NCBI GenBank assembly: GCA_011800805.1
Contig: MPNW01000220.1
Coordinates: forward strand, 57,104 to 82,254
Source: Hirudo medicinalis
Taxonomy: Eukaryota > Annelida > Clitellata > Hirudinida > Hirudinidae
DNA: 25,151 nt
Direction of reading: 5' to 3'
Shown one piece after another: positions 11,701 through 22,883 of the stretch. The position numbers and the translations under genes are program-made. The notes below the pieces were generated by a model, which saw nothing but the letters and a program-made list of their open reading frames with translations, did no database searches and was not told the DNA's origin. Every line of letters starts with the position of its first letter. The stretch's first letter is position 1.

Positions 11701-14700
11701 CGTTCTTCGGACCCAGTCCGTCGCAGGTGATTCGATCGAAAGCCTGCGATTGAATTTAGTTGGCAGCTCTGTAATGGTTTAATTGTTAATTATAACAACG
11801 TAACAATTACATCGACCTTTTTATCGCCTCGTGAACTCAGGTGCTGTACAACCTCGATGTCGTTCATTCGATGCTCGTGCCTGCCTACAATGCTGCCTCC
11901 GACGAGACTTGGGAGTTCCAGGTAAGCCGTTTTTATAACTGTCGAGAGTAATGCAATAATGCTTTTTCAGTAACTTAATAACCTAATAATCCGTAAACTT
12001 GTCGATGAATTTAAATTACCGAAGTCGTTACTTCATAATTACTTAATACGAATATTTTACTTCAGCATAATTTCATCCTCAGTGGAGGGATTCCACTGTG
12101 TCTGAAAATAATTTCAAGCGAAAGCTTCCTGCAGGAGGTGGACCAATGCACTAAAAGGTGATGAAATGCCACAATTATGAAATGATAAGCTCAAGTGATT
12201 TAAGCGATCGTGTTGTTGCGGTTTGTTGTGCTGTCGTGTATTATTCTTAGTCACTATTATGTAATCACCCGATGTTATTGCTTTCGAACGGGAGATTCGG
12301 ACGGATCCATTTCCATTTTCCATAGGAATGCCTACCTGACGTGTCTAAAAATAACCAAGCTCCTCCTACCAGCCATAGGTCATGGTTATGTTCAGATGGT
12401 TGCCGAGGTGATGCAGAACGATGCCGGCCCCATCTCCGTGACGACGAGCATGCACGCTCATGCCGTCCTCCTCCAAAAAGCACTCCAGAGTATTCCCAGT
12501 CCGATGGAGTCGGTCATGAGGAGTGTGGCCTTAAAATTGGGGCAGTTTCTTTCCTTCAGGGTTTGTCAGCATTAGTTATCATTGCTAAGTGGGATCTGAT
12601 TTTTTAAGTTGGCTTAGACTTTTGCTAAACATTCATCGTTGTTCTAGTTTGGTTGATATTATTAACTACTTATATCCATTTTATTGAAGATCACAGGTGT
12701 GCTTCCTGACCATATGACAATCAGAGCCCTCCAGAAAATTGCTTTGTCAGCCAGTGGTGAACCAACCCTCGTTAAGACTCCCACCGGGTCACCCTCGGAG
12801 AGCAGGCTCCCTGAAAGTCCAACCCATACTGGCATGGATGGAGATCATGAGATGATGGTCAGGAATGTATTCATTGATTTATTGGAATGTCCACTAGTTT
12901 TGTAGATGAACCATTGTGTGGGCAGCCATTTAAAATGAGCTTTGTTCCCTCGTTGAGATTAAATAATCGTGGGATGTTATTGAAAAAAAAGGTTAAAAAT
13001 CTCTTAATATTTCGTTAGTGAGTGATCTTATTCCAGGACCAGGATCAAGATGATGTCAGTTTAAGCAAGGAAGCATTGGAGGTGCTCACCATTTGTCTTG
13101 TCCTCTGTCCTGACTCCATTGAGCTGGTCTGCAAAGAGAAGGCATGGCAGACTTTCATAGTCAACTTGCTATTGGTCTGTAAAAATGGGTGAGTATGCAT
13201 GAACTCCTCCCAATTGGCCATCTCTTTAACGCTAGTTATTTAAAGTCTATTATGTAAAGGCTAGTTAAATAACTTCAACTTGTTTGAAATCAGTGGATAA
13301 ATTAGCCTGTTAACATCAATATTCTCCCATTCAGAGCCATAAGGACTTGTGCATCGGAGCAGTTTTATTTGATGGCTACGTGTTGCAGTGGGGGTTACAA
13401 GCTCCTCCTGTATTTCATCACCCTTCTGTTCACCCTTCTCTCAGTGAGTAAAAATATGGATGACAATGATGTTGATAATTAGGAAACACATCCAATTTTA
13501 ATTATTGTTATTTATTGCTATTATTATTGATGATTATTATTAACACTCATTATTTATTGTTATTATTGTTATTCAGGAATCTCCAAAAGACCCGTCCACT
13601 CAAACACCCGAGTACTTCACCCTCCTGTGCAGGTCGGTGTCCGAGGCCGCTTCCATTTCGATTTTAAATTTCTGATTTTTCTGTTTAAAGAGTGCTTTAT
13701 TTTTGCTTGAAATACAAAATAATAATTCGGGTTAATTATATATTGTCGTTCGTGACTTTCAAGGCTGCTCGGCTACGCATGCAACAGTCACATACCTCTG
13801 AAGCAGGTGGACATTCTTCTCAACCAAGAGATTGCATGGCTCAAGAAGATCAGGGTGAATATAAATTAGTACTTTGAATAATAATTAAATTATAAGCTGC
13901 AATAACTACATCCGTTATCTCATTGCCAGAACACGGCTTTAAAGAACGGATCGGTGGGCCTGGACGAACCCCTTCTCGAGGGTCACCTGAGCATCATCAG
14001 GGAACTGGTGCTCTTCCAATCAAGTCAGAAGAAGCACTTCATTGGCTCTGATCCCAATGGGCACAACCTCATCAAGGTGATGATGCTGATTTTTATGCAT
14101 GGATGTCAATTGGCTGCTCATGAGTGTGAGGTCTCAATGTCATTGCAGGAACTTGTGGAGGACTTCTTGTTCACAGCCTCTAAGGTCATGATGCAGTTTG
14201 AGAAGAGCCAGGGTGATGCTCAGCTCCTCGACCGAACGACCCCCATCTGCACGACCCCCCGAACCATGCAGGCGGCCTTTGAACTCCTTGTTGGCCTTGT
14301 GACCGCCTGCCTGCCCAATCTCAAGTCCCTGTCCGAGATGCTCACCAGCATGTTCTATTCAGGTGGGTAATGGTGCAAAATTGGATACCAACAAAAGTTG
14401 AAAGTATGGATGACAACGACAATGATGACTTAATTTATTGCCAGGCAACGAGATACCCTTGACAGAGTGGGAGTACATACCACCTATCGGACCGAAACCC
14501 CACAACGGGTTTGTGGGCTTGAAGAATGCCGGGGCTACTTGCTACATGAACTCTGTCATACAACAGGTAGAGCAGCTTTTAAAGATTAATTCTAGAAAAT
14601 AATCCAACATTAATTAGGATTGGAGGATGACATTTTAATATGAATGGCTGCTTTTTATTGCTTCAGAAATTCCAATACTGTTGAAATTGCAAATTCATTT

Positions 14701-17700
14701 TGTAAATCTTTTGCTGAGTCAATCTTAGGCATATTTCTTCATTATTGATGAAGTATGATTACTTTCTTTCCCACTCAGTTGTTCATGGTGGAACCAATCA
14801 GAGACTACATCCTCAGTGCAGAAGGAGCCATCGACGAGCAGGTGGATGTCGACGAAATGGATGACAAGTCGGAATTCGAGGTTATTGTGATGATGATGAT
14901 GATGATAAATTTTCTAACCACCCATTGGAATGATTTCAATAAACAAATAATTTTAATTAACTAAATTTACATCCTCACGACGACTGTTGTTGAGAATTTT
15001 ATCGGAGGTTGACGAGTGGATTATGGTTTGTTTCTTTGTTGCTTAGCAACCCTTGGAAGGACCAACAATGGAGGAGACTGGAAACACATGTTCCATGCTC
15101 ACCCTGAGCAGGGAGAGCGAGGGCACTCCCAACAAACTGAGTGTGAAGGCGGATGAGAGAAAAGAATATAATCTCAAGGTGATGATGATAATGATGTGGG
15201 TAAAGGTAATGCTAGTGATTCATTGATTGTAATGATCTCTCACGGTGCAGGTGTTGAAGTACGTCCAGTACATCTTTGCACACCTGGCTTGCAGTAAGAT
15301 GCAGTACTACGTGCCACGAGGCTTCTGGAAGCACTTCAGGTGAGATTTCCATGGTTGATTGATTGAACGTCCTGATATTTCAATAAATTGTCCTGATAGG
15401 ATGACTAATATTTTTGCGATTATATTTTATAATCTTGCTATAAAATGTTGCTCGTGTCTTGAATATACTATAGTAAGAAATTAATTATTATGCAGATTAC
15501 AAGGCGAGCCAGTAAACTTGAGGGAGCAACACGATGCCCTCGAGTTCTTCAACAGCTTGGTGGACAGTCTGGACGAGGCCCTCAAAGCATTGTGCTACAC
15601 CCCTATACTCACTAAGGTAGGACAGGTCGACAGAGTGGAGTGATGGGATGTCGTCGTTTGCTCAAATATCATTTTGCATGACGCTTCACATCTCAATTCT
15701 GATTGGAATTTCTGATTCTCTCTACTTCTTGTTTTCTACTTCTACCAACATTAATTTTGAAAAATTAGCATGACATTATTTGCATTATGAGTTTTGTCAT
15801 CTCATTTCAAGTGATTGTTTTGTATTTTGACAGGTTTTAGGAGGCTCATTTGCTGATCAAAAGATCTGCAGGGATTGTCCTCATAGGTTGCTCATGTTAA
15901 CCTTTTGATTTCAATTAGTTGAATTAGTTGTTGCATCTTTCTAACCCATTCACCCGTAATAGATTTTCAATAAATTGCCATCTCTGCACCACAGATACTC
16001 TAGGGAGGAGCCTTTCACAGTGCTAAATATTGACATCAGGAACCAGCAGAACCTCCTGGAGTCCCTTGAGCAGTATGTCAAGGGTGACCTTTTGGAGGGT
16101 GCAAATGCTTACCATTGTGAGAAGTGCAACAAAAAGGTGCTCTCTAGATTCATTTATAACCCCTTTACATTCTCCTGCTATTATTATGACGTTGCTGCTG
16201 TCGGTTTTCCTGCATTTGCTTTCTTAATTTTGATGAGTCAGTGTCTCCGCTTCATTGTTTGGCTTTCTAGAAGATCTCTTCCTCCAAACAGGTGGACACA
16301 GTCAAGAGATTGTGCATCAAGAAGCTGCCTCCAACACTTGCCATTCAGCTCAAGAGGTTCGACTACGATTGGGAAAGGTTTGTTGTTGTTGTTGTTTTGG
16401 GTGGACTTTATCATTGCCACGGTGACGGGCATAATCAACGCTATTTCCAGGGAATGTGCAATAAAGTTCAACGACTATTTTGAGTTTCCAAGACAGTTAG
16501 ACATGATGCCATACACCGTGCAAGGTCTCGCAATGGCTGAAGGTAGGTCAATCATTATTATTCCATGTTGGTTCGTTTGTTGAATTTACTTGGAAATCCA
16601 AATATGTTTTGCCCCCACAAATGCATAAACATAATATCGTGTTCTCTTTGTTTTCCTGCAAACCTTCATATTCAATCCAGGTGAATGGATATTGGACGAG
16701 AATGAGGAGAAAAAAGATGAGGAGTCTGAGGATGAATGCACCAAGTACAACCTCGTCGGTGTCGTGGTTCACAGCGGACAAGCCAGCGGGGGTCACTATT
16801 TCTCGTACATTCTGCACAGGTTGGTCAGTTGTAGAACTTGCTCGTTGATGGCAGTGAGGGAAAAACTTGATGTGGTATGTCAGGTGCCAATGGATATGTA
16901 ATCTTATATCAATTTAATGTCAATACAGAGGTAAAGACCAGCCTCCATTGTGGTACAAATTTGATGATGGCGAGGTCACAGAGTTCAAAATGGATGATGA
17001 CGAGGAGATGAGGAATCACTGTTTTGGAGGAGAATACATGGGAGAAGTGTTTGATCACATGCTAAAAAGGTTTCAAAATGATTAGGATAACAATGGTGGT
17101 GATGATGATGATGATGATGACGACGACGACGATGATGGGGAGGGGATGAATTGATGCTTAATGATACCACAGCAATAAAGATTTTCAATGAAATGTGATG
17201 ATGATATTATTATTATTATTATTATTTCTTTATTCATAAATAATTGTTTGATTTGTTCAAATTTCACAAATATGTTTTGCTTTGACCCAGCTCTGATTAG
17301 TTGCTTAATGACCACCTTAGAATGCAGTACAGAAGGCAAAAGAGATGGTGGAATGCCTACATCTTGTTCTACGAAAAGGCCAGTCAGCGTGATGACACCT
17401 CGGTGCTCGACAAAATGAACAAACATTTCCAAGATCTCAACCTCTCGGGTGAATTATCAATTGTTGACGACTCGGCCTGCACGGCAGAGACGATAATGAT
17501 TCTCGATGACTGCATTTTGCTGCAGAGGTCGCAAAGGCCGTGAAGATGCCGGCCCCGATAGAGCAGTGCGTTCGAAGGCAGAACATCAGGTTCCTGCACA
17601 ATCGCAACCAGTTTACGCTAGAGTACTTCCGCTTCATGAAGAGGATCCTCGTCTGCAACATCCCGTACATTCAGCCCGTGGACGATCGCCTCGTTAGTCT

Positions 17701-20700
17701 AGCTGCCGACTTGTGCTCGAACCCCTTGCGTCGTTCGTGCCGTTCAAACCTCGAACGTGTCGATCGGATGTGTTTGATTGATTGGACAGTTGATTTTAGG
17801 TACTTCAATCGAGTTGTTGTCAATTCAACCAAATCCATTCATTTCAGTCACCAGAAGCAGAAGAGCTGGCTATGTGCAGTGTCCAACTTGTGTCTAAGTT
17901 CCTATTCAATATTGGCTTTCACACCAAGAAGAGTTTGAGGTAGGTATGGGTGTGATGATGATTGTAAATTACTCATTTACAATAATTTAGTTAATTAAAC
18001 CTGTTCCCTCCCTCAGGGGACCTGCCAATGACTGGCACGAGGTGCTGGTGATGTACTTCAGACACAGTAGGAACGTTCGCAACTGGTTCATCCAGAACAT
18101 CCTCTTCAACAGACCATCCAGGTTCTCAGAGTTTCTTCTGGAATCTCCCAACACAGAGGTCAGTCAAACTTTGACTATATCTTTGCTGTCATCGTCACTA
18201 CCATCATGATTTGATTGGCATTCTGCAGATTCGAAATGTCTTCATGAGACTACTGGTCTTCCTGGCGCATTTCTCTCATCTGGATGGACCTTGTCCGTCC
18301 ACCATGACTCCAGGTAGGTCGTGATCATTATTACTGACATCATCATCATCATCATTCGAAAATAAAATTATGACATATGTGCTCTTACTTTAAAACATGA
18401 TTTCAAGTGAAAAATAACATCATCAGCATTGATAAGGCTTCTTTTATTGTTGGAATATTTCTTGAAATGTTGACTAATAACCATTAATAAGTAATTGATT
18501 GATTGATCAATTAAACTCAGTATGAGGTGCCTTATTGCTTATTGCTCAGTCTTTCCTCCTTCTGAGTCGAGCATGACGGTGAGTGATCACATCCTCCTTG
18601 TTGTTCTCTCGCTCCTCAAAAAGGAGGTACCCGAACACAGCAGACACCTGCCTCAGTACTTCCACTTCTTCATCAGCTATTCAAACCTGGGACCTGCAGA
18701 GGTGATGATGATGATGGTGGTGGTGATTTATATTGACAGAAGGTTGCACCATTGTGATGTGTCTGTTGCTTATTAAAGGCCTGAGTCTGAAAAGGATGCT
18801 TAAAATATTTCCTGATTTTATACATTCATTAATAATTTGGTCTTTCTTTCAGTTTCTGTTGAAGCTTGAACATGAATTGACATTTCCAATCTTTTCCTTC
18901 TCCAGAAACTGCAGCTTCTAAACCTTAATGTACCCCACATGTTCATGGTCATTGCCCTCGAAGATAGTGGCCTCCCTCCGATCAAGTACCAGTGCTCCGA
19001 GCTCACCAAACTCTTCTCTGTCGTCAGTCAGCTCATCAGGTGCTGTGATGTCGGTGAACACTGCTACTCGTCCAACAGTGTAAGTTTGAAATGAGTGCAT
19101 GAAATGCATACTGTGCATGATGATTTCATGCATAATGTGCTGAAAGGATGAAGGTTCTTCACTTAATTTGCACTCAGCTTATAATTTGAGTCCTTCTGTA
19201 GAGGTTATTCACGTTCTACAATGTTTGGAGTGATGAATAAGTTGCCTGGCAATGTATGACTAAAAATATCGTTAGTGCTTCACTCTTCGATGATGCTCTA
19301 ATTTTAGACTGATCCTTTTCAGGGCAAGCCCGTACTGCCGAATCCTCACAGAGAACCGAGCCTGAAGCAGCCTCTGATGAAAATCCAACCGGCCGTGGCC
19401 GAAATCCTTTACGGCGGAGTTCCGTGAGTTCACATTGTCCATTAATTGATTTCTGTGCAGAGTTATTATTGGCTCAAATTAAATTCAATATGTTAATAAG
19501 TTTGTAAAAATCCAGGTGTTAGTCATCTTGATTTGCAATATTGGTCACTGCACTTGGTTCATTTATTTCATTTGCTTGAAGGTTTGTTAAGAAAATGCTG
19601 CAAGACTGCAACAGCATTGATGAAACCACCAAACTCTTGAAGGTGATTTTGTTTAGTCAACTAAACTCTAAACTCCTGAATATTTTCTTTCTTTCTTTTC
19701 AATATAAATTTTGAATATTTATATTCAATTTAATGTAAATGCAGTTCATGTATACAGTGGCGTGCATAGCATCTATAAGGAGGCATTTATGCATAACATT
19801 TAATCGTCACTTCTTCCGGTGCAAGCTAGGTTTTGAACACGACACGTTGCGACCGTTGCCATTGCCATCGTGTGCGGAACTCGACCTTCCGAGCCAACTT
19901 GGACGTCATTTGTTGCATTTAAACGTGCCACGTGTTTTTATTGTTGCAGTAATTTTGTTTTGTTTCCACCAACTATTCAGTTCTGCAGCTGGGAAAACCC
20001 CAAGTTCTCATCAACAATCCTGAACGAACTGCTCCTGCAGGTGGCATATTCTTACACCTACGAGCTCCGACCTTACCTGGACCTTCTCCAACAGATGCTC
20101 ATGATTGAAGACTCATGGCAGAACCATAGGATACACAACACATTCAAAGGTTAATGGACGGATGAATGGTTGGATGGAGGGATGAGTGGCTGAGTGATTG
20201 AGCGAAAGAATGAAGTGGAGATGAGCACCATTTACTCATAAACATTTTGTCATGTCAACCAGGCATAACAGAGGAGAGGGACGGTCTATTTGACACCATT
20301 CACGTCTCTAAGGGTCAGCATCAGAAGAGGGCCTATCAGTGCATCAAGATGCTTGTGCACCTTTTGTCCAAGTCTGTTCACTATCCACATCATGTTTTCC
20401 AGAATTTAAACATATTTTTGGGCAATTATTTTCATTTTACTTGGGATTCTTCAGCAGTTGTTAGAATGACCAAGTCATTTTATCATAGCCACCATCAAAC
20501 ATCCTTCATCACCATCACTACCTTCTTCATCATCATCACCATCACAATCTTCTTCTCCATCATCATCACCTTCTTTTCATCATCAGGTGTCGAGCTGCAG
20601 AAGAACTCCTCATGAAGAATGCAGATCTCAGGAAGAAATGGATCGGTGCTGTGGAGTGGCTCCAGGATGAACTGGAGAGGGTATGATGATGATGATGGTG

Positions 20701-22054
20701 ATGATGACGACGACTATGGTGATGATGATTGGTGATGGTCATTATGGTGGTGATGGAGGTGGTAATGGTTCTGTAGCTTATGCCAATCTTACAGAGGCCT
20801 TACTCAAGTAGTGCCCAGTATCCATACAGTTGGTCCAACACTCAGGCTCAGTCCAATGAGACATCAAATGGGTTGGTTTATCTCTCAAGGCTCATGCATA
20901 TTCATGACTCATCCTCATTGACCTGCTCATTATCTCATTCAGATATTTCCTGGAAAGATCCAATAGTGCCAGGATGACTCTATCGAAAGCTCTCGAGTTT
21001 TGTCCCGAGGTTCGTACATGAATCATGATAAGTTGGAGATGGTATTAATTATTTATTATCAGTATCTATTATGATAATGAGGTTGCCACTGAGCTGCTGC
21101 TTTATGATCATTTGAATTTGATTTAAATAATTGCCAGGAACCAGAGCCAGAAGATGGGATGCTGGTGGTTGATGATGCAGAGGTCGCAAACATCAACGGG
21201 GAGGGATCCTCTCCCGGAGAACCTGTCGTCAGTGACTGCAAAGTGGGTGGCTTTCCTCTCTGTTGTTGTTCAGGATTAGAAGTCGTCAAAGACATTAGTT
21301 TTTTGAACTATATATTTTCATGAGCATGGTAAATAATAATAACAATATTTATTAATAATAATAATAATAATAATAAATAAGGTAATAGGTGCATGAAGTA
21401 ATAATTTCATTAATACCAACCTAAGGGGTGTCCTCAAAGTACAGATGGGATGGTTGTTGTTTGTAATATTCGTGTTGCTTTTATCGGTTGTTAATTGTTA
21501 TTGTAGTAATATATAATATTGTAATGCATAGTAACATTAATTATTACTATAATAATATTATTATTATTATTTTCATCAAGAGCCCACAGCCAACTGCTGG
21601 TCAGTCCTCAAAGCAGCAGCCTCAGCAGATCCAGCAACTGAAGCAGCAATTGCAACAGGTTTTTGATGAAATTTCTGAGCATCTCATTAACATTTTCTTT
21701 TTTGCATATTCACGAGCGACATGTTAATTAACGTTTGCTCGGCGACCGTCGGTCGGCTGGAAGAAATGCCGGCCGTCGATGGGATTAATGAGCAGTTCGT
21801 AAAGGCTCGAGTCGAATTTCAAATTATGGTTCAAATATCGGAGGTCGTTGTTATTATTGTTTATTATTATTATTATTATTATTGTTTATTATTATTATTG
21901 TTGTTGTTTATTATTATTATTATTTATGCAGATGGTGCCTGCAGAGAAAGAAACGACGTCTGCAACTTCGCCGACAACTTCAGGATTCGAAACCACCCCG
22001 TCGACGTTCCCTGCCGATCAACAACATCAACAATTGCAGTCCAACAGTCTGTGA
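3204..22054 (+). CDS. USP9X: Giant ubiquitin-specific protease USP9X / fat facets (complete, 62 coding exons)
   Basis: The 62 exons sum to 7,923 bases: 2,640 residues plus TGA at 22052-22054. This is close to the roughly 2,550-2,570 residues of human USP9X. Every joint keeps frame and every intron is GT-AG. Similarity to USP9X runs from [20 protein letters not shown] (residues 108-127) to [16 protein letters not shown] near the C-terminus. The enzyme is a cytoplasmic cysteine protease that removes ubiquitin from substrates and is known for roles in endocytic traffic, polarity, Notch and TGF-beta signalling. Catalytic residues: Cys 1626 (14540-14542), His 1945 (16794-16796), Asp 1965 (16963-16965). 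Zinc-ribbon cysteines: 1794/1797 and 1841/1844. A ubiquitin-like domain spans about 942-1022. Start: ATG 3204 gives MTVVTKSP, like the vertebrate N-terminus; the frame is open upstream only without an ATG. No frameshift or stop interrupts it. Exon lists follow by block. Confidence 0.96.
4641..4694. repeat. (AAT)n then (GAT)n microsatellite in USP9X intron 3
   Basis: About 13 AAT units run into about five GAT units just inside the 5' end of intron 3. A frame reads through it as poly-Asn and poly-Asp, but the homologous splice at 4634/4794 leaves it out. Confidence 0.85.
6351..6368. repeat. Perfect 7-bp hairpin with 4-base loop in intron 8
   Basis: TTCGAGC-TGTT-GCTCGAA. It sits in the second-largest group of introns (6235-6655), which otherwise holds nothing recognisable. 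The function, if any, is unknown. Confidence 0.5.
6866..6965. repeat. AT-rich low-complexity block with (TA)n in intron 9
   Basis: An uninterrupted TA run of about nine units (6877-6895) is followed by about 70 bases made almost only of A and T. It is plain low-complexity intron sequence. Confidence 0.8.
8739..8773. repeat. (ATT)n microsatellite in USP9X intron 14
   Basis: About 11 ATT units on the plus strand, beginning about 55 bases inside the intron. Confidence 0.85.
10469..11034 (+). other. USP9X: USP9X exons 20-22: ubiquitin-like domain (residues 939-1063)
   Basis: Exons: 10469-10597, 10666-10771, 10897-11034. Residues about 942-1022 form the known ubiquitin-like fold of this family: two strands ([13 protein letters not shown]), then [41 protein letters not shown] and the closing strand QLTAKLTQ. 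A conserved serine-rich linker follows ([13 protein letters not shown]), then GCLPGV. The shortest intron of the gene (68 bp, 10598-10665) lies inside this domain. Confidence 0.93.
11285..14362 (+). other. USP9X: USP9X exons 23-34: helical region before the protease (residues 1064-1594)
   Basis: Exons: 11285-11405, 11602-11726, 11841-11921, 12066-12157, 12326-12560, 12690-12857, 13037-13188, 13335-13443, 13577-13632, 13764-13854, 13930-14076, 14149-14362. Family landmarks: [96 protein letters not shown] and [10 protein letters not shown]. Exons 28 and 29 (residues about 1282-1340) are the least like vertebrates, with a divergent linker rich in Thr, Pro, Ser and Asp. Intron 33 (72 bp) has no stop in the exon frame. 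Confidence 0.91.
14445..17448 (+). other. USP9X: USP9X exons 35-46: catalytic USP domain (residues 1594-2043)
   Basis: Exons: 14445-14566, 14779-14880, 15047-15178, 15251-15339, 15496-15616, 15834-15886, 15995-16136, 16292-16377, 16451-16542, 16681-16819, 16929-17069, 17321-17448. The Cys box is [17 protein letters not shown] (Cys 1626). Then come [20 protein letters not shown], the zinc-ribbon pairs ICRDCPHR and [24 protein letters not shown], the His box [14 protein letters not shown] (His 1945) and [12 protein letters not shown] (Asp 1965). The domain closes with [16 protein letters not shown] (to 2019). A variable acidic loop sits between the zinc ribbon and the His box ([18 protein letters not shown]) and another acidic stretch after the Cys box. 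Exon 46 joins exon 47 through a split Glu codon. Confidence 0.95.
20150..20220. repeat. Degenerate GGATGAATGG-type minisatellite in intron 55
   Basis: Variants of a 4-base (TGGA/TGAG) motif recur from the 5' splice site onward (GGACGGATGAATGGTTGGA, then ATGGAGGGATGAGTGG). A purine-rich strand asymmetry results. Confidence 0.55.
20468..20586. repeat. Pyrimidine-rich CATCAC/TTCATC run in intron 56
   Basis: Imperfect ATC/TTC units (TTCATCATCATCACC and similar) fill the last 120 bases up to the acceptor at 20586. The run forms an unusually long polypyrimidine-like tract for exon 57. Confidence 0.7.
20681..20770. repeat. GAT/GGT-rich run in intron 57
   Basis: The intron starts GTATGATGATGATGATGG and continues in GAT, GAC and GGT units for almost its whole length, leaving only about 25 ordinary bases before the acceptor. 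Confidence 0.75.
21243..21580. repeat. Intron 60 with AAT/ATA/ATT repeats
   Basis: This 338-bp intron holds an ATA run at about 21355-21380 and ATT units at about 21550-21571 close to the acceptor. No other feature is seen. Confidence 0.7.
21845..21926. repeat. (ATT)n/(GTT)n compound repeat before the last USP9X exon
   Basis: TTATTATTA blocks alternate with GTTGTT up to five bases before the CAG acceptor at 21931. The T-rich strand doubles as the polypyrimidine tract. Confidence 0.8.
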
Positions 22055-22880
22055 TGAGGAGGGGAAGAAGACAATGAATGTCTATTGTGATGATGATTCT
22101 GATATGATAATATTGTGACAATGACGGTTTTGGCTAAAAATAGTCGTCTTTGGCGGGGATAACAACGGTCGGTCATGATGATGATGGCAGTGGTTATGAT
22201 GGCGATGATGATGATGACAACGAGGATTGTTTGTAATTATTCCCAGTTCCTGTTGAACTAACTTGACGTTAACTTACAACTTTTTAGCGTCCTGCTTGCG
22301 CGAAAAAACATTCAGATCAAATTTATGACGTGTTTTCACGACGCCATTCTTAAACGTCACCTTCGTCGTCGTCGTCGTCGTCTTAGATCTTTGGAGTCCT
22401 CACTTCTGGATTCTTATTCATTGACCTTCCATTTCGAAAATATGAGGATGACGATGATGAATGACGTCATTTGTTGGTGAAGAAGGTGGTGATGATTGTG
22501 ATGCTGATGACACGTATAAATGTCTGTGCTGATTGTTGAACTTCAGTAATCCAGGTAAAAGGATATTTTTGGCACAGGTGGAAATTACTGGTCCTATTTA
22601 TACTTGTGTGTATTTATATATATTCACACATACGCACGCATTCGTAAGTAACCACATGCACTGATGTTGATTTGGATGGAGCTGTATCACTTCCCTTGTA
22701 ATTCACCATGTTGGGATCATCATCAAGATTACTCGGAGCACCTCGAAACACTCCTAATGCTAATGGATCGTTAAATTGTTTACATGCGATTATAATATAT
22801 AGAAAGATTACGATGGAACCTTGTTGTCCTTGTGCTTTATGCTTATTCTTATTACAATAAAGTAATGGTAAGATTAATAA
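22055..22880 (+). terminator. USP9X 3' UTR with poly(A) signal at 22856-22861
   Basis: About 800 bases follow the stop codon without a credible gene. The stretch has many GAT/GAC units, a GTC run at about 22362-22382 and a palindromic TGACGTCA at 22462-22469. AATAAA at 22856-22861 is the first canonical poly(A) signal downstream of the stop and is followed by the T-rich (ATT)n run, so the transcript probably ends near 22880. The cleavage site cannot be fixed from sequence. Confidence 0.5.
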
Positions 22881-22883
22881 TGC

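Larger units (their letters stand above)
17526..21009 (+). other. USP9X: USP9X exons 47-59: C-terminal helical region (residues 2043-2539)
   Basis: Exons: 17526-17692, 17848-17939, 18017-18158, 18229-18313, 18550-18701, 18906-19079, 19323-19423, 19582-19642, 19981-20149, 20263-20371, 20587-20680, 20795-20871, 20943-21009. Landmarks: [135 protein letters not shown] and [14 protein letters not shown]. Exon 56 ends at a weak donor (AA|GTCTGT at 20372), selected because only it joins LLSK to [11 protein letters not shown] in frame and matches the spacing of the family. The linker in exon 53 differs from vertebrates. Confidence 0.92.
21138..22054 (+). other. USP9X: USP9X exons 60-62: divergent acidic and Gln-rich tail (residues 2540-2640)
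   Basis: Exons: 21138-21242, 21581-21658, 21932-22054. Residues 2540-2574 are acidic ([15 protein letters not shown]). Exon 61 is Gln-rich ([15 protein letters not shown]). Exon 62 is Thr/Ser/Pro-rich and ends QQLQSNSL before TGA. The acidic start corresponds to the vertebrate EEEPDD segment, but the rest shares only composition. The exon joins (both phase 0) rest on splice signals and an open frame rather than homology, so exons 61-62 are less certain than the rest. Confidence 0.7.

Noticed and set aside
16985..17432. Poly-His and poly-Ser frames on the minus strand of intron 45
   Set aside because: They are shadows of the GAT/GAC repeat and of USP9X exons 45-46.
20468..20586. Repeated CATCAC units considered as a CRISPR-like array
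   Set aside because: The units are short, contiguous and degenerate, with no unique spacers, inside an intron of an animal gene.
21721..21842. Possible extra USP9X exon between exons 61 and 62
   Set aside because: The frame is open only in a phase that does not match exon 61. The acceptor-like CACGAG leads to TAA in the needed phase.
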